Assembly: GCA_036852015.1 (NCBI GenBank)
Contig: JAANDG010000249.1
Coordinates: 1 to 64,000, forward strand
Direction of reading: 5' to 3'
Length of the DNA stretch: 64,000 bases
From: Pelodera strongyloides
Lineage: Eukaryota > Nematoda > Chromadorea > Rhabditida > Rhabditidae
Part shown: positions 11,701 through 29,500 of the stretch, piece by piece
How the letters are laid out: every line of letters starts with the position of its first letter
How positions within the stretch are numbered: position 1 is the first letter of the stretch
Notes under the pieces: generated by a model
The model's database searches: none
What the model was told of the DNA's origin: nothing
Seen by the model: the letters and a program-made list of their open reading frames with translations, nothing else
Position numbers and translations under genes: made by a program

Positions 11701-14192
11701 ATTTAGACCAATTTGCATACAATGCACCACGGATCGGGAGGTGATCGTCCGTATTTGGCGGGGTGTTTTATGCTATGCAGATGCATCACTCAAATACAGA
11801 ACTTCCTTTTGGTTCGCCACTTGCATGCTTGCATCTACATATGTCCAGAACCAACAATAACCTAATTCTATTCAACTCACCTCCCCTTCCTTGAATTCAA
11901 ACGGTCGCAACTCTTCCGTGGAACAACCGCTCACGTGACGCAGACGCTCTTGGCTGGAAAGAAGAAAGTAACTGGTTACCGTACTATACTGAGGCCGTAT
12001 TCACCTATTGACCAACACACAGGGAGCCCTCATTGGCTCACGAGCGCTCTGAATCTCTTTACTCTCGCACTCTTCAGCTCCTTGGGGACGCCAGGGATGG
12101 CTCCCTGCGTGTTGGTGAATACGGCCTCTGTACTGCGGTGCCCCGAATAACTGAACTAGGCGAGAAAAATAATACGATGTGGAGTGTTTTTGAACATCGG
12201 GACCTCTTTTGAACATCGGGAATCACCGGCAATTTTCATTACTACTTATTACAAACACTTGAAACATTCGACTTGTCAGCGTCACAAAAGAAGGATAAGG
12301 TGTGTTAATTTGAGCAAGACATGCTGTACACCATATTACACAACACAACGGAGTTCCACATAAAATAATACAAAAACCGGGCCTTTGGACAGATCTAAAA
12401 TAGAGCGCGGGCGAGTTCGATTCCGCGCCACTTACCTAAGAAGAACCGGGTAACTCAATTATATGCCTTATTGGGGTAGCTTTGGAACAACTTAAATGTG
12501 TGTGGTCTGTACGTAATTTTCCATGCCGTGCAGCTGGCCACCAGTTTTCAATCAATCACAAGTCAACAATTTTCATTGTGGTGAATTCGGTTCAAACTTA
12601 GTTTGTATATATTAAACACTCTTTACTAACAACAAATAATAAATATAGGTTCAAGTTGGTGGGCCCGATCCTTTAAATCGGTATCAAACGTTATTTGTCA
12701 AACTCACACAGGACACAACTGCATTCCCATGCATCACATTCAAATCATGCCGCTTTAAATTTGAGTGTTCTTTGATCTCAATTCCCTTTTACTGCACAAT
12801 AACTCTCCCCGCCACACAACAAACACAACCTGTTGAATCTTCTCGAAGAACGTTCAAAGAACCCATTCTGATTAGACTGATTCTGTTGGCGAGATAGCTT
12901 CTCCAGGGGAAAGTATGACACGGTGACAAGTGGGGAAAGGGCTGAGTCGGCCGGGCACAGATAGAATCTGAAGCGAGAGGAGGGGCGACAGTACATGACA
13001 ACAGAGAACACACACCATACAACATCAAACCTCATTAATAAAGGGCATGTCAAGGGGGATTCTGCGCAGAAAGGCATCTCCAGGCGCAGGCTAAGTAAAT
13101 CTCAAAAGGCGCCCAATACAGTAACCCATAAAAATGGCGCCAGAATAAAATATTTGAGATTTTGTCATAAACGTGAACAAAACACACCGCAACGCAAGCA
13201 AACGGGCGCGTTGCGGCGAGCCGGTAATTCAAGCCGTCCCGTGGACAGAGATTTGGCTTAGCTCTGTCCGCACGACTAGAATCCCATACTGAAGGAGTTT
13301 TTTAGAGGGGTTTGAAATTGTTTTTCTTCTTACATGAAAGTTTTTGTTTATTTTTATTTTCACTTTCCTTAACTTCAAAACGCAAGCTTTTTTTGAGCCC
13401 AACATGCAAAACCGGCTTGACATTCCCCTTAAACTCCATAGAACACACACCATCAAACCTCATTAGATACCATCGAACACGAACACACGCATCATACAAC
13501 AATTCATATTAGCTTATGTTAAAGAGTGCACGTTTCATAAGTATAAGATGAGATGGCTGATATATGTACCAAGTGTATGAAAATGAAGCTGTACTCCCAG
13601 TGTCACGCGTCACTTACTGCGGTTTATTCGCTATAAAAACAAAACGGTTATAGTGCACGCAGTGCATGTTGGGCTCAAAAAAAGCTGAGCCCAACATGCA
13701 CTGCGTGACGGGAACATCGAGGGATACTATTAGGGGTGAAAGGATACCAAGACCAGCTATGGTTACTAGCATCACAACATTCACACGACGTAAACCAGCC
13801 AGCAAAAACATAACATACAAACTTCAAACTAAACTTCAAACTACAAAATACGCGACTTCAAAATTCAAACTTCAAAAAAAAATTTCTGACCTTTCTCCCT
13901 TTGCCAGTGTGTACCGTAGTCGCTTCAAAAACGTCAAGTTGTGCGAAGTTGACAAAGGACTTGATGGCCGATCTAAAAAAACGGAATCCTAGGAATTTAT
14001 ATACAAACCTTTCGTAGAGTATTTAGCACTTAGCAGTCCAGCAAAATGGCCCAATAATAAAGTGAAACCTTATTAATACCATCCCAAGGCCTGAATTTGG
14101 CAGAAACCTCCAAAAGGGCAAAGAAAAGTCATAGATATTCACCACTTAATGTAGGTTTACTACATATAGAGAGAGAGATAAAAGCTATAACC

Positions 14193-14228
<36 letters not shown>

Positions 14229-15702
14229 GTGTATTAGTTTGGACCCTTGTTAGTAGGAACTGTTGTGAAGCAGTTCGTGTTCGTCTTAGGGTATCCTTTT
14301 GAGTGCATGTGTTTCGATGTCTGTATCAATAAACTATTCACACCCACCCTCCACAATAATCATCTCCGCTTTGCGCCCATCTCTGCCTCGTATCTCCTCG
14401 TCGCCGCAAGCAAAATCATCCGAGGAAACAATTCGGGTGAAACGATGCAGAAGACTTCGTCTAGACATCGACAAGCATACAAAATTAGTGGACATCCAAC
14501 TCTAGCACAATGGTTGTTTAAAGCTCCTCTCCGTACATAATTTAGTTATATTAGTCACGAATTGAATGTTGTAACTTTCATCACCACATATTGGAAACCA
14601 AAGTAAGTTATTCAGATAGAGTACAACCATATCTTTCAACATATCACAACAACTAACTTGGGTGTCGGATGGGGCGGTCTCCTCCTCTCCTCTCGCTCAG
14701 ACCGTACCTGGGTGACAGAGGTCGACTGAACAGCTTCATCATATTCAGGCTGAAGAAAACATAAGAATATGTAAACATATGGTCACTTGCTGAATCATGA
14801 TATGATATCAGTACGGTGGTCGCGCCAACACCTTAGGGTTCTTTTTGGCTTTGTGAGTTTTCCTAGTCCCTTTTCTAGAACTCGGAACTCGTCAGTGTGA
14901 ACTTTAGAGTCTAACGTAAACATTACCATTAGCCAATAACCCTCAATGAAAATGGGAATTACATCGATATTCAGAATGGGTTGACGACTATACGTAATCA
15001 CTCACGAACACAACATCCAAATGAATTCAAAAGATAAACCCACAAACTCCGGTAACGACTGATACTCTGTCGCTCTTTCCTTCTCAAATTTCTTATTTTT
15101 AAGATGTCGCGACTTGTTACTCGGGAATACAAGAGGCACAGATCTTCTGCCAGTTGGGGTTCGGGAGGAGTCTCCCGTGAATCGGGTGAATCTCCTCGGG
15201 TTAGGTAGTCTTTGAGTGGGAGGAGCAGAGACAGACGCCGGTATTCTCCGATAGGGACGAATATAGTCGTTCTCAGGAATAGGCGGCGAGTTAGTCAGGG
15301 GTAGGCGCGGGACTGGCGGGCGTGCGGCACACGAATACTCCCCGGGAAACTACACAAATGTTTTACCAGTGTTTCAGGAATACAAACACCCCCCTATCAT
15401 CATCAATACTTGATATGTTCCCTTACATTACCGCGATGCAGCCACAACAAAACTCAAAAACTCAGATGCATCTCAACGTTCCGAATAGTGCATTAGAGTG
15501 CTACCCTCGCAATAAAACACATTGATGAAACACCTCGAAAATTACAACGTCAAGGTAAAAAAACCTGTGTGTTCTCCACTCCAGGCCTATTGAATATCCT
15601 CAATTTGGTGTCGTTGTGCGTTCCATTCAGCGAGATATTTGACAGAAAGTTCTGCGCGACCAGAAGGTGATAGTCACCAGGTGGGCGACGCCGTCGCGGC
15701 AT
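8749..15702 (-). CDS. CABLES: CABLES-like protein (Cdk5/Abl enzyme substrate), cyclin-fold C-terminus
   Basis: A minus-strand multi-exon gene. The start ATG at 15702 opens with an Arg/Pro-rich leader and then AQNFLSNISLNG, the conserved CABLES N-terminal block (exon to about 15566). A Pro/Arg-rich disordered exon follows (about 15350-15046; RPPVPRLPLTNSPPIPEN). Short linker exons lie near 14752-14706, 11957-11887, 11455-11352 and 11001-10914. An exon near 10662-10546 carries LEYDPSILSE. The cyclin-like part is spread over about 9870-9803 (STLALAFVYFEKVVLK), about 9379-9281 (SKSNRKLVAGACFLVAIKVT) and about 8893-8749 (ARELLALEIPLCVALHFDLN, ending PHYDRLVFGTV). In vertebrates the family links Cdks to tyrosine kinases such as Abl and Src. 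The N- and C-terminal assignments are firm; middle exon boundaries are not, and one or more linker exons may be wrong or missed. Confidence 0.88.
9541..9700. mobile_element. Family A TTAA element, 5'-clipped, in CABLES intron
   Basis: It retains ACCGGCCGGTTTTTGAAACG at the left and GTGTTTCGCTTTAA at the right. The leftmost TTAAAGCGAAAT is lost. About 160 bp, with a TTTGCATA octamer-like core. Confidence 0.75.
11061..11152. mobile_element. Family A TTAA element, right-half fragment
   Basis: It holds the interior phrase CTAGACCCCAATTAGG and the right end CGGCCGGTATTTCGCTTTAA, but no left arm. It lies in a CABLES intron and is most similar to the full copy at 43439-43621. Confidence 0.75.
11991..12128. 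mobile_element. Family C inverted-repeat element, copy 1
   Basis: A 138-bp element with ends GAGGCCGTATTCACC and GGTGAATACGGCCTC. The inner arms are CAACACACAGGGAGCC and GGCTCCCTGCGTGTTG. Non-coding, in a CABLES intron. Confidence 0.85.
13656..13708. repeat. Perfect 21-bp-arm hairpin
   Basis: The arms CACGCAGTGCATGTTGGGCT and AGCCCAACATGCACTGCGTG flank a loop of about 10 nt. The phrase GAGCCCAACATGCA also occurs alone at about 13397. The hairpin lies in a CABLES intron. Confidence 0.8.
14195..14224. repeat. (CT)n microsatellite
   Basis: About 30 bp of pure TC repeat in a CABLES intron. Confidence 0.9.
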
Positions 15703-17040
15703 TTACACCTTAATCCAAGCTACAGTACTCCTTTGCAAGTAATTACATCAATTGTCAAATAAATATCGGACCTCCACATCCGTAGTTACACTCAAAAATC
15801 CCCCGTAACACCCAAACACATCCACGTAACCATAGACTTAACCCACATAACCAATTTCAGCAAGAATACTACACAAGAGTCCCTTAGCGCCCAAGCCCAC
15901 CAATACCCAACACCTTCCACTAACTCAATGTAGTAAGTTTTAACGGAAAGGGAATACACCAGTTAACCAGAGCTAATCAGAATATTACTGAATAGGAATA
16001 TACAATCTTGAGGGGCCGGATTCCAATTTCTATCCTATGTACTCATCGTTCCTAGAAGATGCCACCAGTTACCCAGACAACCAAATCCCCGGAAGAGTTA
16101 CTTAAGAATCGGCCTCTTATGAATAAATTCGCCCAGATTCGAATCGATCTCGCACAGGATTAAATACATCCCGCAGCATTTATTATCTAATAAACTTATC
16201 TCACTAAAACATTCTTTCCGGTTAAGTAACATGAAGCTACAAAAAGAAAACATATTTTTCACCCTAACCACGTTCCCGTACGTTACCTAACCACGAGGTA
16301 TACATTCAATCCGATCAAGCCCTTCCTTCCCTATCCTAAACCCCAGTCCTAAAATAATCACCCGAAATCTTATTAGTAGTCAAAATATAACGCTAACAAC
16401 TCCAAAGTCACATGTAGATACAACGAATAAGTGAATGAACACATCAATAAAAACAACTCAAAAATCACCATGAATTCGTCACAACATTTTATCATCGTTA
16501 TTCAAAACAAATACCAAATAAAGACAACACACATTTCAGGAGAGAACCAAAATAAAACAATTTTCCTTCCTTAAAACAAATCCAAATAGAAACAAATACT
16601 GAAGTCACTAACAAGTCCAGCCCGGTTTCAAATTAATAACCAAACTATTAAATTAGTTAGGTTAAACATGAGATAATCATTTAGATCGAAAATAATGGGT
16701 ATACTGGGATCATTCTAAATTCACCAAACAAATCCTTCAACGTATGGAATACTCAAAATATCGAGGAAAAAAACGGTGACTGACTATCAGTCGGCAATCA
16801 TACGAACAGAGTCTCAACTACAAAATAGAATACAAAAAATAAACCACATTAAACTGATCGACAGACAGTAACATAGAAAAGCTAAGCCGTCTTACTGCTT
16901 CACATTACTCCTTGCGGTAAAAATGGAATGAACAAAAGCAGAGAACTACAGCAAAGACAGTTCAACAAAACTACAAAATACTCTTAAGACCCCAAAAGAA
17001 AAGGATACAATAACTACTAACAAAAGTGGAAATCAATTAA
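15703..17040. other. Spacer between CABLES start and SR-factor 3' end
   Basis: An A-rich spacer with no exon seen on either strand. It presumably contains the CABLES promoter and the end of the SR-factor 3' UTR. Confidence 0.5.
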
Positions 17041-17172
17041 TTATGGGGTTTCCAAGTATCCCAAAAATTCGGTGTGATTCTGTCAATACTACCGTACTTC
17101 TGCATATATAATATGAAAAATTCCTGTAAATGTATACTGTAAATTTTCACCATACTTGGAAACCTCATTATA
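17041..17172. mobile_element. Family E inverted-repeat element, copy 1
   Basis: The ends are GGGGTTTCCAAGTAT and ATACTTGGAAACCTC. The inner phrase GTGTGATTCTGTCAATACTA recurs inverted in the copy at 63.6-63.8 kb. It lies just beyond the SR-factor stop codon, so it would be part of the 3' UTR. Confidence 0.75.
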
Positions 17173-17231
17173 AAGGAAGTTTTAAAAGTACTTTATCTTA
17201 CTCAACTATGCAGAGATCCATCCTGTTCCAA

Positions 17232-21540
<4,309 letters not shown>

Positions 21541-23552
21541 CAACCTGAAAGAAGAGGAATACACTTTAGTAATACAAGAAGACATTAAGCAAAGGCGTAA
21601 AGAAATCACCAAACAACACGAGAGAGAGAGGTCACAATAAAAGCGGAAGAGCATATAAGCAACTACAGAAAATATACAACACATGCCAAAAAAAAATGGT
21701 CAAAACGGTCTGAACAAAAAGAGCACAACTATCAAAGGACAACCAACAACCCGGGCATAACCATTGCCTAGGCAACCCGTATTTCACCTGCTGAAATTAA
21801 TGGCATTACGAAAAAAAAATTCATTACGAAAATGTCAATTATATCGCGAAAAGAAGTTAATTACAAAGTTGAAACGTAATTACGGAAAACTTCTCCAACT
21901 ATCGCAAAAAGAATCCAATTACAAAGCTGAAACAGAATTAAAATATGCAATTTCACCCGGATATTCAAATTAGGAACGTAGAGATATGCAAATCACCTAA
22001 ACAGACAAACAGTACGATCAAATGAGACATAAACATCAACAGAAAAAAGCATAAGATAATCAACAGGAGTTTAACCTGATATTTCTAAAATCATCCCTTT
22101 TAATTCTCTCAAAGTCGAAGCATTTATTAGTGACACTGATAGAGTAAATGCCCTGCCAAGTGAATAGAAACACAATTTGGCTGTGGAATACATATATGAT
22201 ATAAAATGTGTGTGAGGCACATAGGTGACCAATAGTGAACAAAGGCTAAGAAGCGAAAAAAAAATACTATATAGTAAACTGTACGGAGCAATAGATTAGT
22301 GTGAGCATACCATTAATTTTTTTCTTCAAGGACAAATTTGGTAAAATACTTTCTACAGTATATGTAAAGCATAATTGAAGTAAAATCAACCAACAATAAG
22401 AAGCAATTCAAGATTCAATAAACTCTCACAAAAATCCATTCTCGCCTTAGAAAACAGTGTGTAACCTGTAACCACGTAAGCAACAGCAGTGAATGAACAG
22501 TGTAAGTAACAAAAAGGAATAGAATAGTGAAAACCAGTGAAATATATTAATAACATGAAGAACACACCCAAAGAGTGTGTGGTAGAGCAACATTCTCAAA
22601 TAGGCACCGAGTTGTGAAAACACGAAGAATATACATTGGTATGCGAGTGGCTATTGGTAGCGGAAGCGTCGACCCTGATTCTGAACCTTCATCAGTATCA
22701 GTAAAAATATAGTCATCTAATCTAAAGCTCCCAGCTACCACGCTTAGAGCCATACCCTCACTAATAACAAAATAGGTAAGAACCTGTAAAAAAAATTAAA
22801 ATTAAAAATGATTAATAGTCATTTTAATCATTTTGAACCTACTACTTGACAATCCACACTGCCAATAGCCCCTTCCACTTTGCAAATACCAATTTACAAC
22901 CAATTGATTTAAAAGAGGAAATAAATAATTTGTAAAGTATTCTACAAACGATAAAGCTGTGGAGGACACCGACACACAGATCTTATTCTTATTTAACAAA
23001 CTCTCACAAAAGAGGAGTACTATTTACAGAAGCTCAGTAGCATATGCATTGTTTTGATGATATTAAACGAGGGGGGGGACAAAAAAAGGGGGAAATTAAA
23101 ATAAAGTAATAGAGCAAATACGAATGTTATTAACGATATGGCAGTCGTAAAGTGACAACATTATACCACCATGTATATTATGATACCTCAGAAATGAAAA
23201 CAACAGTAGTGAAAAGGTGAGCAACACTCCGCAAACGTGGAGCGGCAATATAAACTACAAAGTGAACATAGTAACTTACTAGAAACAATCACAATTTACA
23301 ATACATCGTAAGGGGGTGGGAAACTATAAGTACTTAACTCTACAAAGATATGGGAATATAAAACAAAACACTGTCTTCCTCCATTCGAACAAACCTGGGC
23401 ATAAAGCAATGCTTACAATCAAAACACCCACGGATTGGCTTATTGTTAGACCATCTCCGGTACGTTTCGACTACATCTCCATACTTACGCCCGGGGTTTA
23501 TACCACAATGGAATATACTTTCTCTCTCTCTCGCTCTCTCTCTCTCCCCAAC
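21541..23552. other. Spacer between SR-factor start and CARMIL stop
   Basis: No exon recognised. A-rich, with the phrase TTACGAAAAA.TTCATTACGAAAA and related TTAC/GAA-rich repetition at 21800-21930. It should contain the SR-factor promoter and the CARMIL 3' UTR. A (CT)n tract lies at 23517-23548, just behind the CARMIL stop. Confidence 0.45.
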
Positions 23553-26500
23553 TTATCTGTTAAACATTCTCGCCATATCCGCCACACTTCTCCTATTGTT
23601 CGCATTTTCATCATCATCAGCTGGGGCAGGATCCACAGGTGGCGGAACCGTCCTAAGTACGGCCCCCATTCGCGGTCCGGGAAATCCCCGGGGCTCAGGC
23701 TTCGGAGGCAATAGAGGAGGAGTGGAGGGAGGCCCAGACGACACGGGACTGTCGAGGCTTGCTGAGGCTGCAACTTAGAAATCTGAAGAAACAACAGCTG
23801 CACTGTCGTACGATAAGAAAAAAAATGACAATCTACAGTCCGTGCGTGTTTTTGGATGTGCGTAATAAATGTACTGTAATGCCATAAAATGTTGACAACA
23901 AACAGCAAACGACCTCTTTCTCACACACAAAATGAGCGATGGCGAATACATACGTGGTTTGATAACATAATGGGAAACAAACATTAAACTGAAGAAAAAA
24001 AAATAAACCGCCTCACGTTTGTTCCTTCTCGGAAGCGGAGGCGGACTTTCGCTTTCTTCATCCGCCGCGCGAAGTGACTGAATTGAATCGGCGCCCGGTG
24101 AAGAATTTTCGGACTGAAACATAAACATACGGAATAAAAAATAACGCATAAAGATACAGTACGCTAAAATATGGAAATGAACAGAATAAACATTGTTAAA
24201 CCCGGTAAACATGTTGACGAGAACAGGTGAAAACTGCCAGTCAGGAAAAAAATATGAAACAAACCGGAAACTTGGTATCTTTGTTGAGCAGCTTGGGGCT
24301 GGTGAGGGCTCGATCTGCCGCGGGCCGCAGCTGCACGGCGGACAGTAGACTTGCCTCGGGCAACATCGCCGCGCGGAAAACGGGACGATCACGCAGAGAC
24401 TGAAATCGATACCATTAGTACTCCTGGAACGACCGAAACTGTCAAACCGCATTCGTAATTAGTCATGATTCGTAGTACTTTCGTTCCGCATTTACGAGGT
24501 TTACGAGGAAATGAGGGAAGCCAAAGAATAAAAAACAACCCACGTGAGATTGCGCGGCTAACGAGAACATTTAATATTTAAACTTTAAACTATAAACAAA
24601 AAAAGAACCTTTCTCGCTGGCTCCCTTTCACTATCTGGTCCTTCCGAAGACTGGACACTGGCACCATCCTCATCAGTTTCACAGACGACATCACATGCAC
24701 TGCGAGACATATCGTCGGAGGGGGTCGAGCCCTGGAAATGCAAAACATTTAGATAATCAAATAAAAACGATTCTTCCTTGAGTCAACAATAACAATAAGT
24801 GTCACTAATAACCATACCCTAACGACTACTTCCCCAACGTTTGACATCATTAATATTGGGATTCATCAGGCTAAATTTCTGAAGCACGATGAAACCATAC
24901 ATCCTCCACGTCACTCAGGTATGATAATTTGAAACTTTGCATTTTGCAAGTGAACTAACTGAAACCAATACCAAAAATCCAGAGCAGGCCGGACCGTGTA
25001 GTTCATGCATGGGACCTGCGCGGAGTTCAGGTCTCTTGTGAAGACGGGTGGACGGGTCTAACCTTAACCTTTTTAACGTCTATAAATACAATATACTCAC
25101 ACTTCTCTCCTTGGCAGCTGCCAGTCTTCTCTGCGGTCGTGGTCGTCCCTTGGCCAGATGTACCAAAGCAGATGGCTTAGGAGGAGCGTCCAGGGAAACA
25201 CCCGACTCCTCCGCAAGACTACTCATCGAAGGGTCGCCGACGATGCTTCTGTAAAGTGAAGGACTATGCACATTGTAGTAATTAGACATAAAAACACAAG
25301 GGGGACATCTGACTGACTTTCAGATACAAAAAGATCCTAAACAAACTAAATTTTGTTCTTCAACGACCATGTTTTAAGCAAAACAGTCCAAAAACAAATA
25401 AAAAACTTCAGTGTCTGATGACCATACCTCGGTCTGAATCCGTCACTCCTCGACAGGAACCTGGGTGAGGCGACTCCTTGAGAAGGCGACCTCGACGATG
25501 AAGTTTCCCCGACCGAAGTTGTCGACGCCTTCAGCAGTGACTGCGCGCACTCGGCAGCCGAGCGCCACTTCCACTCGCTGAAACAAAGGGAAAGTAGAGA
25601 AAATTCACGGGCTATCCGATTCTTTTCTCGCTCGTGCAACGCAACAGGAAAAAAATAATGTCTTCGACGAATAAATCTACAAATAAAACACAATAACTCG
25701 TCGCCTACTCTGCAGAGGCCTCCAGAGGCCATATTCATCAGTCAATTCCACATGGAGAATTCCCCGGCTTTTTCTTTGCGTGTCTCACATTAGAATGCTA
25801 TTTTCTGTCGGGAGCATTTCCCCGAGGGCATCGGAGTGGTGAATATGGAGTCTTGAACCAAACTTGTATTGAACCAAATTTGAATAAGGAGCACGTTCCT
25901 TAAACGTTAACAATTCCCACCTGAACACCGCAACCGTATTCGCCAATAGACTGTGATGTAGTCGTTCTCCTGCTGCTTCTCCCACTCTCCCCACCACCTC
26001 GTCCACATTGACTCCCTCATCACCCACGTTCACACTTGAGCAGATGTGCTCAGTCATCTCTTCACGCAGCTGAAACCCATCAATAAGTAAAAGTTGTAGA
26101 AGAAGTTTTTTTTTGTTTCTCATTTAGTTCAAAAAGACTGTAAATTTTCAACATAATTGGAAACCCCATGATTTTACCTTTTCAAGCAACTTCATTACCT
26201 CATATTCAAACAGATGTAGTCTAACTTAATAACATTAATACACATTTTCTCAAATATTCTATACGGTAAAATTCCCCACCTGATTCACAAACTTCTCCAG
26301 AGTGCCTCTCATCGATAGCGGTAGAACCGTGTCCGAACGTGCACCTTGCAATAGGTAGTCGGCAGCTGAAACGCCCTCCGCAGCAGCTCCGTCGCTGCAC
26401 TAAAACATATTACAACATTAGTCTGTACATAGACGAAACACGAAGCAACATGGTATTGCAACATTAGTCTGTATGTACATACATGAAACATGCCAAGCTC

Positions 26501-29500
26501 ATCAATATACGCGTATCATTAGATGTACACAACTTGCCTGCAATAAGGTAAACTGGGCTCGTCTAAAGTTGGCATTTTCAGGAGCCGACAGAAGTCGGTT
26601 TCTTTCCAGCGCGCGCTCGATCGTCGAGAGCGCCGCAAGCGTGCGAGACCTGTCACCTCGCGTCATCGCTTCTGACGCATCGATCACGGGATATGGTAGA
26701 GTTACCAGAGTGTGGTTCCTGAACAAAACGACAGATCTCATAGTGACAATAAAGACATGGGGAGAAGGTATCCGGATATATGGTAGGGTAAACTCTATAG
26801 CTCTCATACGTGTGCATCAACGAGTCATGTCAAAACATTCCGTTCCTTTACTCTACAGTATCCATTCAATTTCAATAGGCTAGACACAGAGTTCTAGTAA
26901 TACTGATTCAAAACACGCATCAACACTCACATCTGAAGAGCACTTGCAATGTCCGCAAATCCATCTACACCCACATGATTTCCATCAATGTGTAGCGTAC
27001 GTAAAGAAACGTTCAACTGAAAGCAAAGTATTTGAGACATCTGTTGTCCGCTAATACTCGAAGCATGAAACAGAACGCAAATGTTAGGTGTTTACTTTCT
27101 ACCCGTACATAATCGAAAAAGTAAAAATCTCAATGCTCACCTGCAACGCTTTGCTGAGAATCCGGGCTCCAAAATTTCCCATTTCATTGGCGGATATGTC
27201 GAGTACCTTCAAATGGCCGCTCGCTCCGATCGTATTGAGGAGCACGCTGAGATGAGCGCCCAGACGAGCCTCTGATAGTATCAGCTCCTCCACACGCTTA
27301 AAAAGTAAACTCGGATTAAACACTGTTGAGTACGAGCAGAGCCTTAGCACCGATTAAAATTTCCCCTCATTGTCAGCTCAGACTCAAGTAATTATGAACT
27401 TACGCTTCTACGGTATAGAAAAAAAGCACTAAATACAGTACCCCTTCCTCTCCGACCAATTTGATAATCTCATGCAATGTTCGATTTAGTTGCTGCGAAT
27501 GTGCGTGTTTGTTGCTTCTCCGCAGTCCCGCCAAATTGGTACCGCCGAGGTCTACTCGTGAGAGATTTGGCATACGACACACAGAAGCCACCACACCCTG
27601 AAACAAATTAATTTAATAAAAAAAAAACGTCTATCATAAAATAAGTGGCACAAAACCCTGATTGAGCACGCACACCTATTAGATCATTGCAAATGACAGG
27701 CCTAAAAAAATGAAAAAGAATCCTTATAACACAAGGAGTAAACTTTACAACATACCACCATATCCGACTCGAGTGCATTGTCTCGCAGGGAGAGATGTTG
27801 GGCGCCAACTCCCGCTATACACGCTTCTACAACCGGTGCTCCTCCTTTCTCAATGCAAGCGTTGAGCACGAGGGAGAATGGTTTGAGCTAAACGATAGGA
27901 ATTTAGCATGTAGCACACATCAGGAGGATCCTAGTGTGATCAAAACACAGAAGCAAAAAAGCTCGAAGAAACAAAATCGAACCAAGAAACCAAAAAGAGC
28001 ATATATGAACAACGATGACAAAACACAAGAAAATCTACGAACCTGTTGATTAGATGCCAAGCCCAGCAGAAGCGCTTTTAAAACCTCCGAAGGCAGGGGT
28101 GTATTCGAAAAGTCAATCTCACGGAGGCTAACGGCCATTGCGAAGAATTCCTTTACCGGGGTAGCACTTTCGACAGCGGCCTTCTTGCCACCAACAACAC
28201 AACCTGAAGTAGAAGAATACGACAACATAAATAAATAAAGAAGGGCGGTTATTAAAGTCAGGATATTAGTCCGGCGCTTAAATGGAGCTAGTCGCCTATT
28301 AGGTAGTAAAAAAATACAACTACTTTACACACACTACAATCACTCAGATACAACACCAATCAAGTACTGCGGTCTATTAGGCGCGTAAATGGAGCTAGTT
28401 CAGCTAGTCTGTCTATTAGGTAGTGGCCGCAAGCCGCACGCCTAACGTATCAAGGATGCGTGTCACGCAGTGGCAGATGATTTTACGCACCGCTTTATGC
28501 CCAATAAAGGTGTAGTTCCGAAATGGACTCTAGGATGCTACCCGTTTTTGTGTGCCAGTGTGCCTCGTTGTCACAAAACCTCACTACATCGCATAACGCC
28601 ACGTTTCATAATCTCTCCAAGAAAAGAGCGCCACATTTACACTAGTTGAGTCAAAATCGCGAAATGAGGGTTGACTAATCATTTACTTTAAGCCATGCAT
28701 TCAAGCAGAATATCATTTAATTCAAGCCATGCATTCAATCAAAAATATGAGCCTTTACCTGACAATATCAACTTTTCAATTTGTAATCCACCATATTTCA
28801 ACGCCGGCCAGAGTTTGTCGAGGGGAAATTGGGTAGTGCTCAGATCCAGAACCCGCAACGAATTGCACAACGAGATGAGATTCACCAGCGAGGCCACCTG
28901 TGTAATTCGCGGATGAACCGATAAGTACCTCGAAATCTTGGTTTAAAAAAATGATCAAATACAAAACTCAGTTAACTGGATTTTTCCAAGGCCAAACCAC
29001 AAACATAATCCGCAACAAATTTCTAGCAAAATTCCCCATCTTCGATCAAACACTACAATGTATACTCCACGTTTTATCAAAAGCAAAAAAAAAACTTACA
29101 TCACCAGCAATGTGGTTATTCGAAAGATCCAAATGAGACAATTGCATGGCAGTGTTTCGATTCGATAGAGCACCATACAACGCACCGCACAGAAGGGAGC
29201 AGCACTGAAAAGAATATGAACTCAAAGCAAATAACATATCATAGCAACATGCATTAGTCCCAGAACAAGAGAAAATAAACAAACCAAATTGCAAGAAAAA
29301 TCTACCTTATCAGTCAGCGCGCAATCCGAGAATCTGACCTCCTTCAAGGATAACAGCCTTGGAAACACCGAACTCAGTTGTTGGAATCCTGTAAATAATA
29401 CTTTAAATAAATAAAAATACAAGGGGTCGGGGCACGACTAACGTTTAAATATCATGGAACTAAGTAATTGGAACTTGGGAACAAATAATATAATTAAGGA

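Noticed and set aside
12360..12440. tRNA gene or SINE, because of GAGTTCGATTCCGCGCC
   Set aside because: The string looks like a B box, but I could not find a matching A box or the acceptor and anticodon stems. The similar string at 708-724 also fails to fold as a tRNA.
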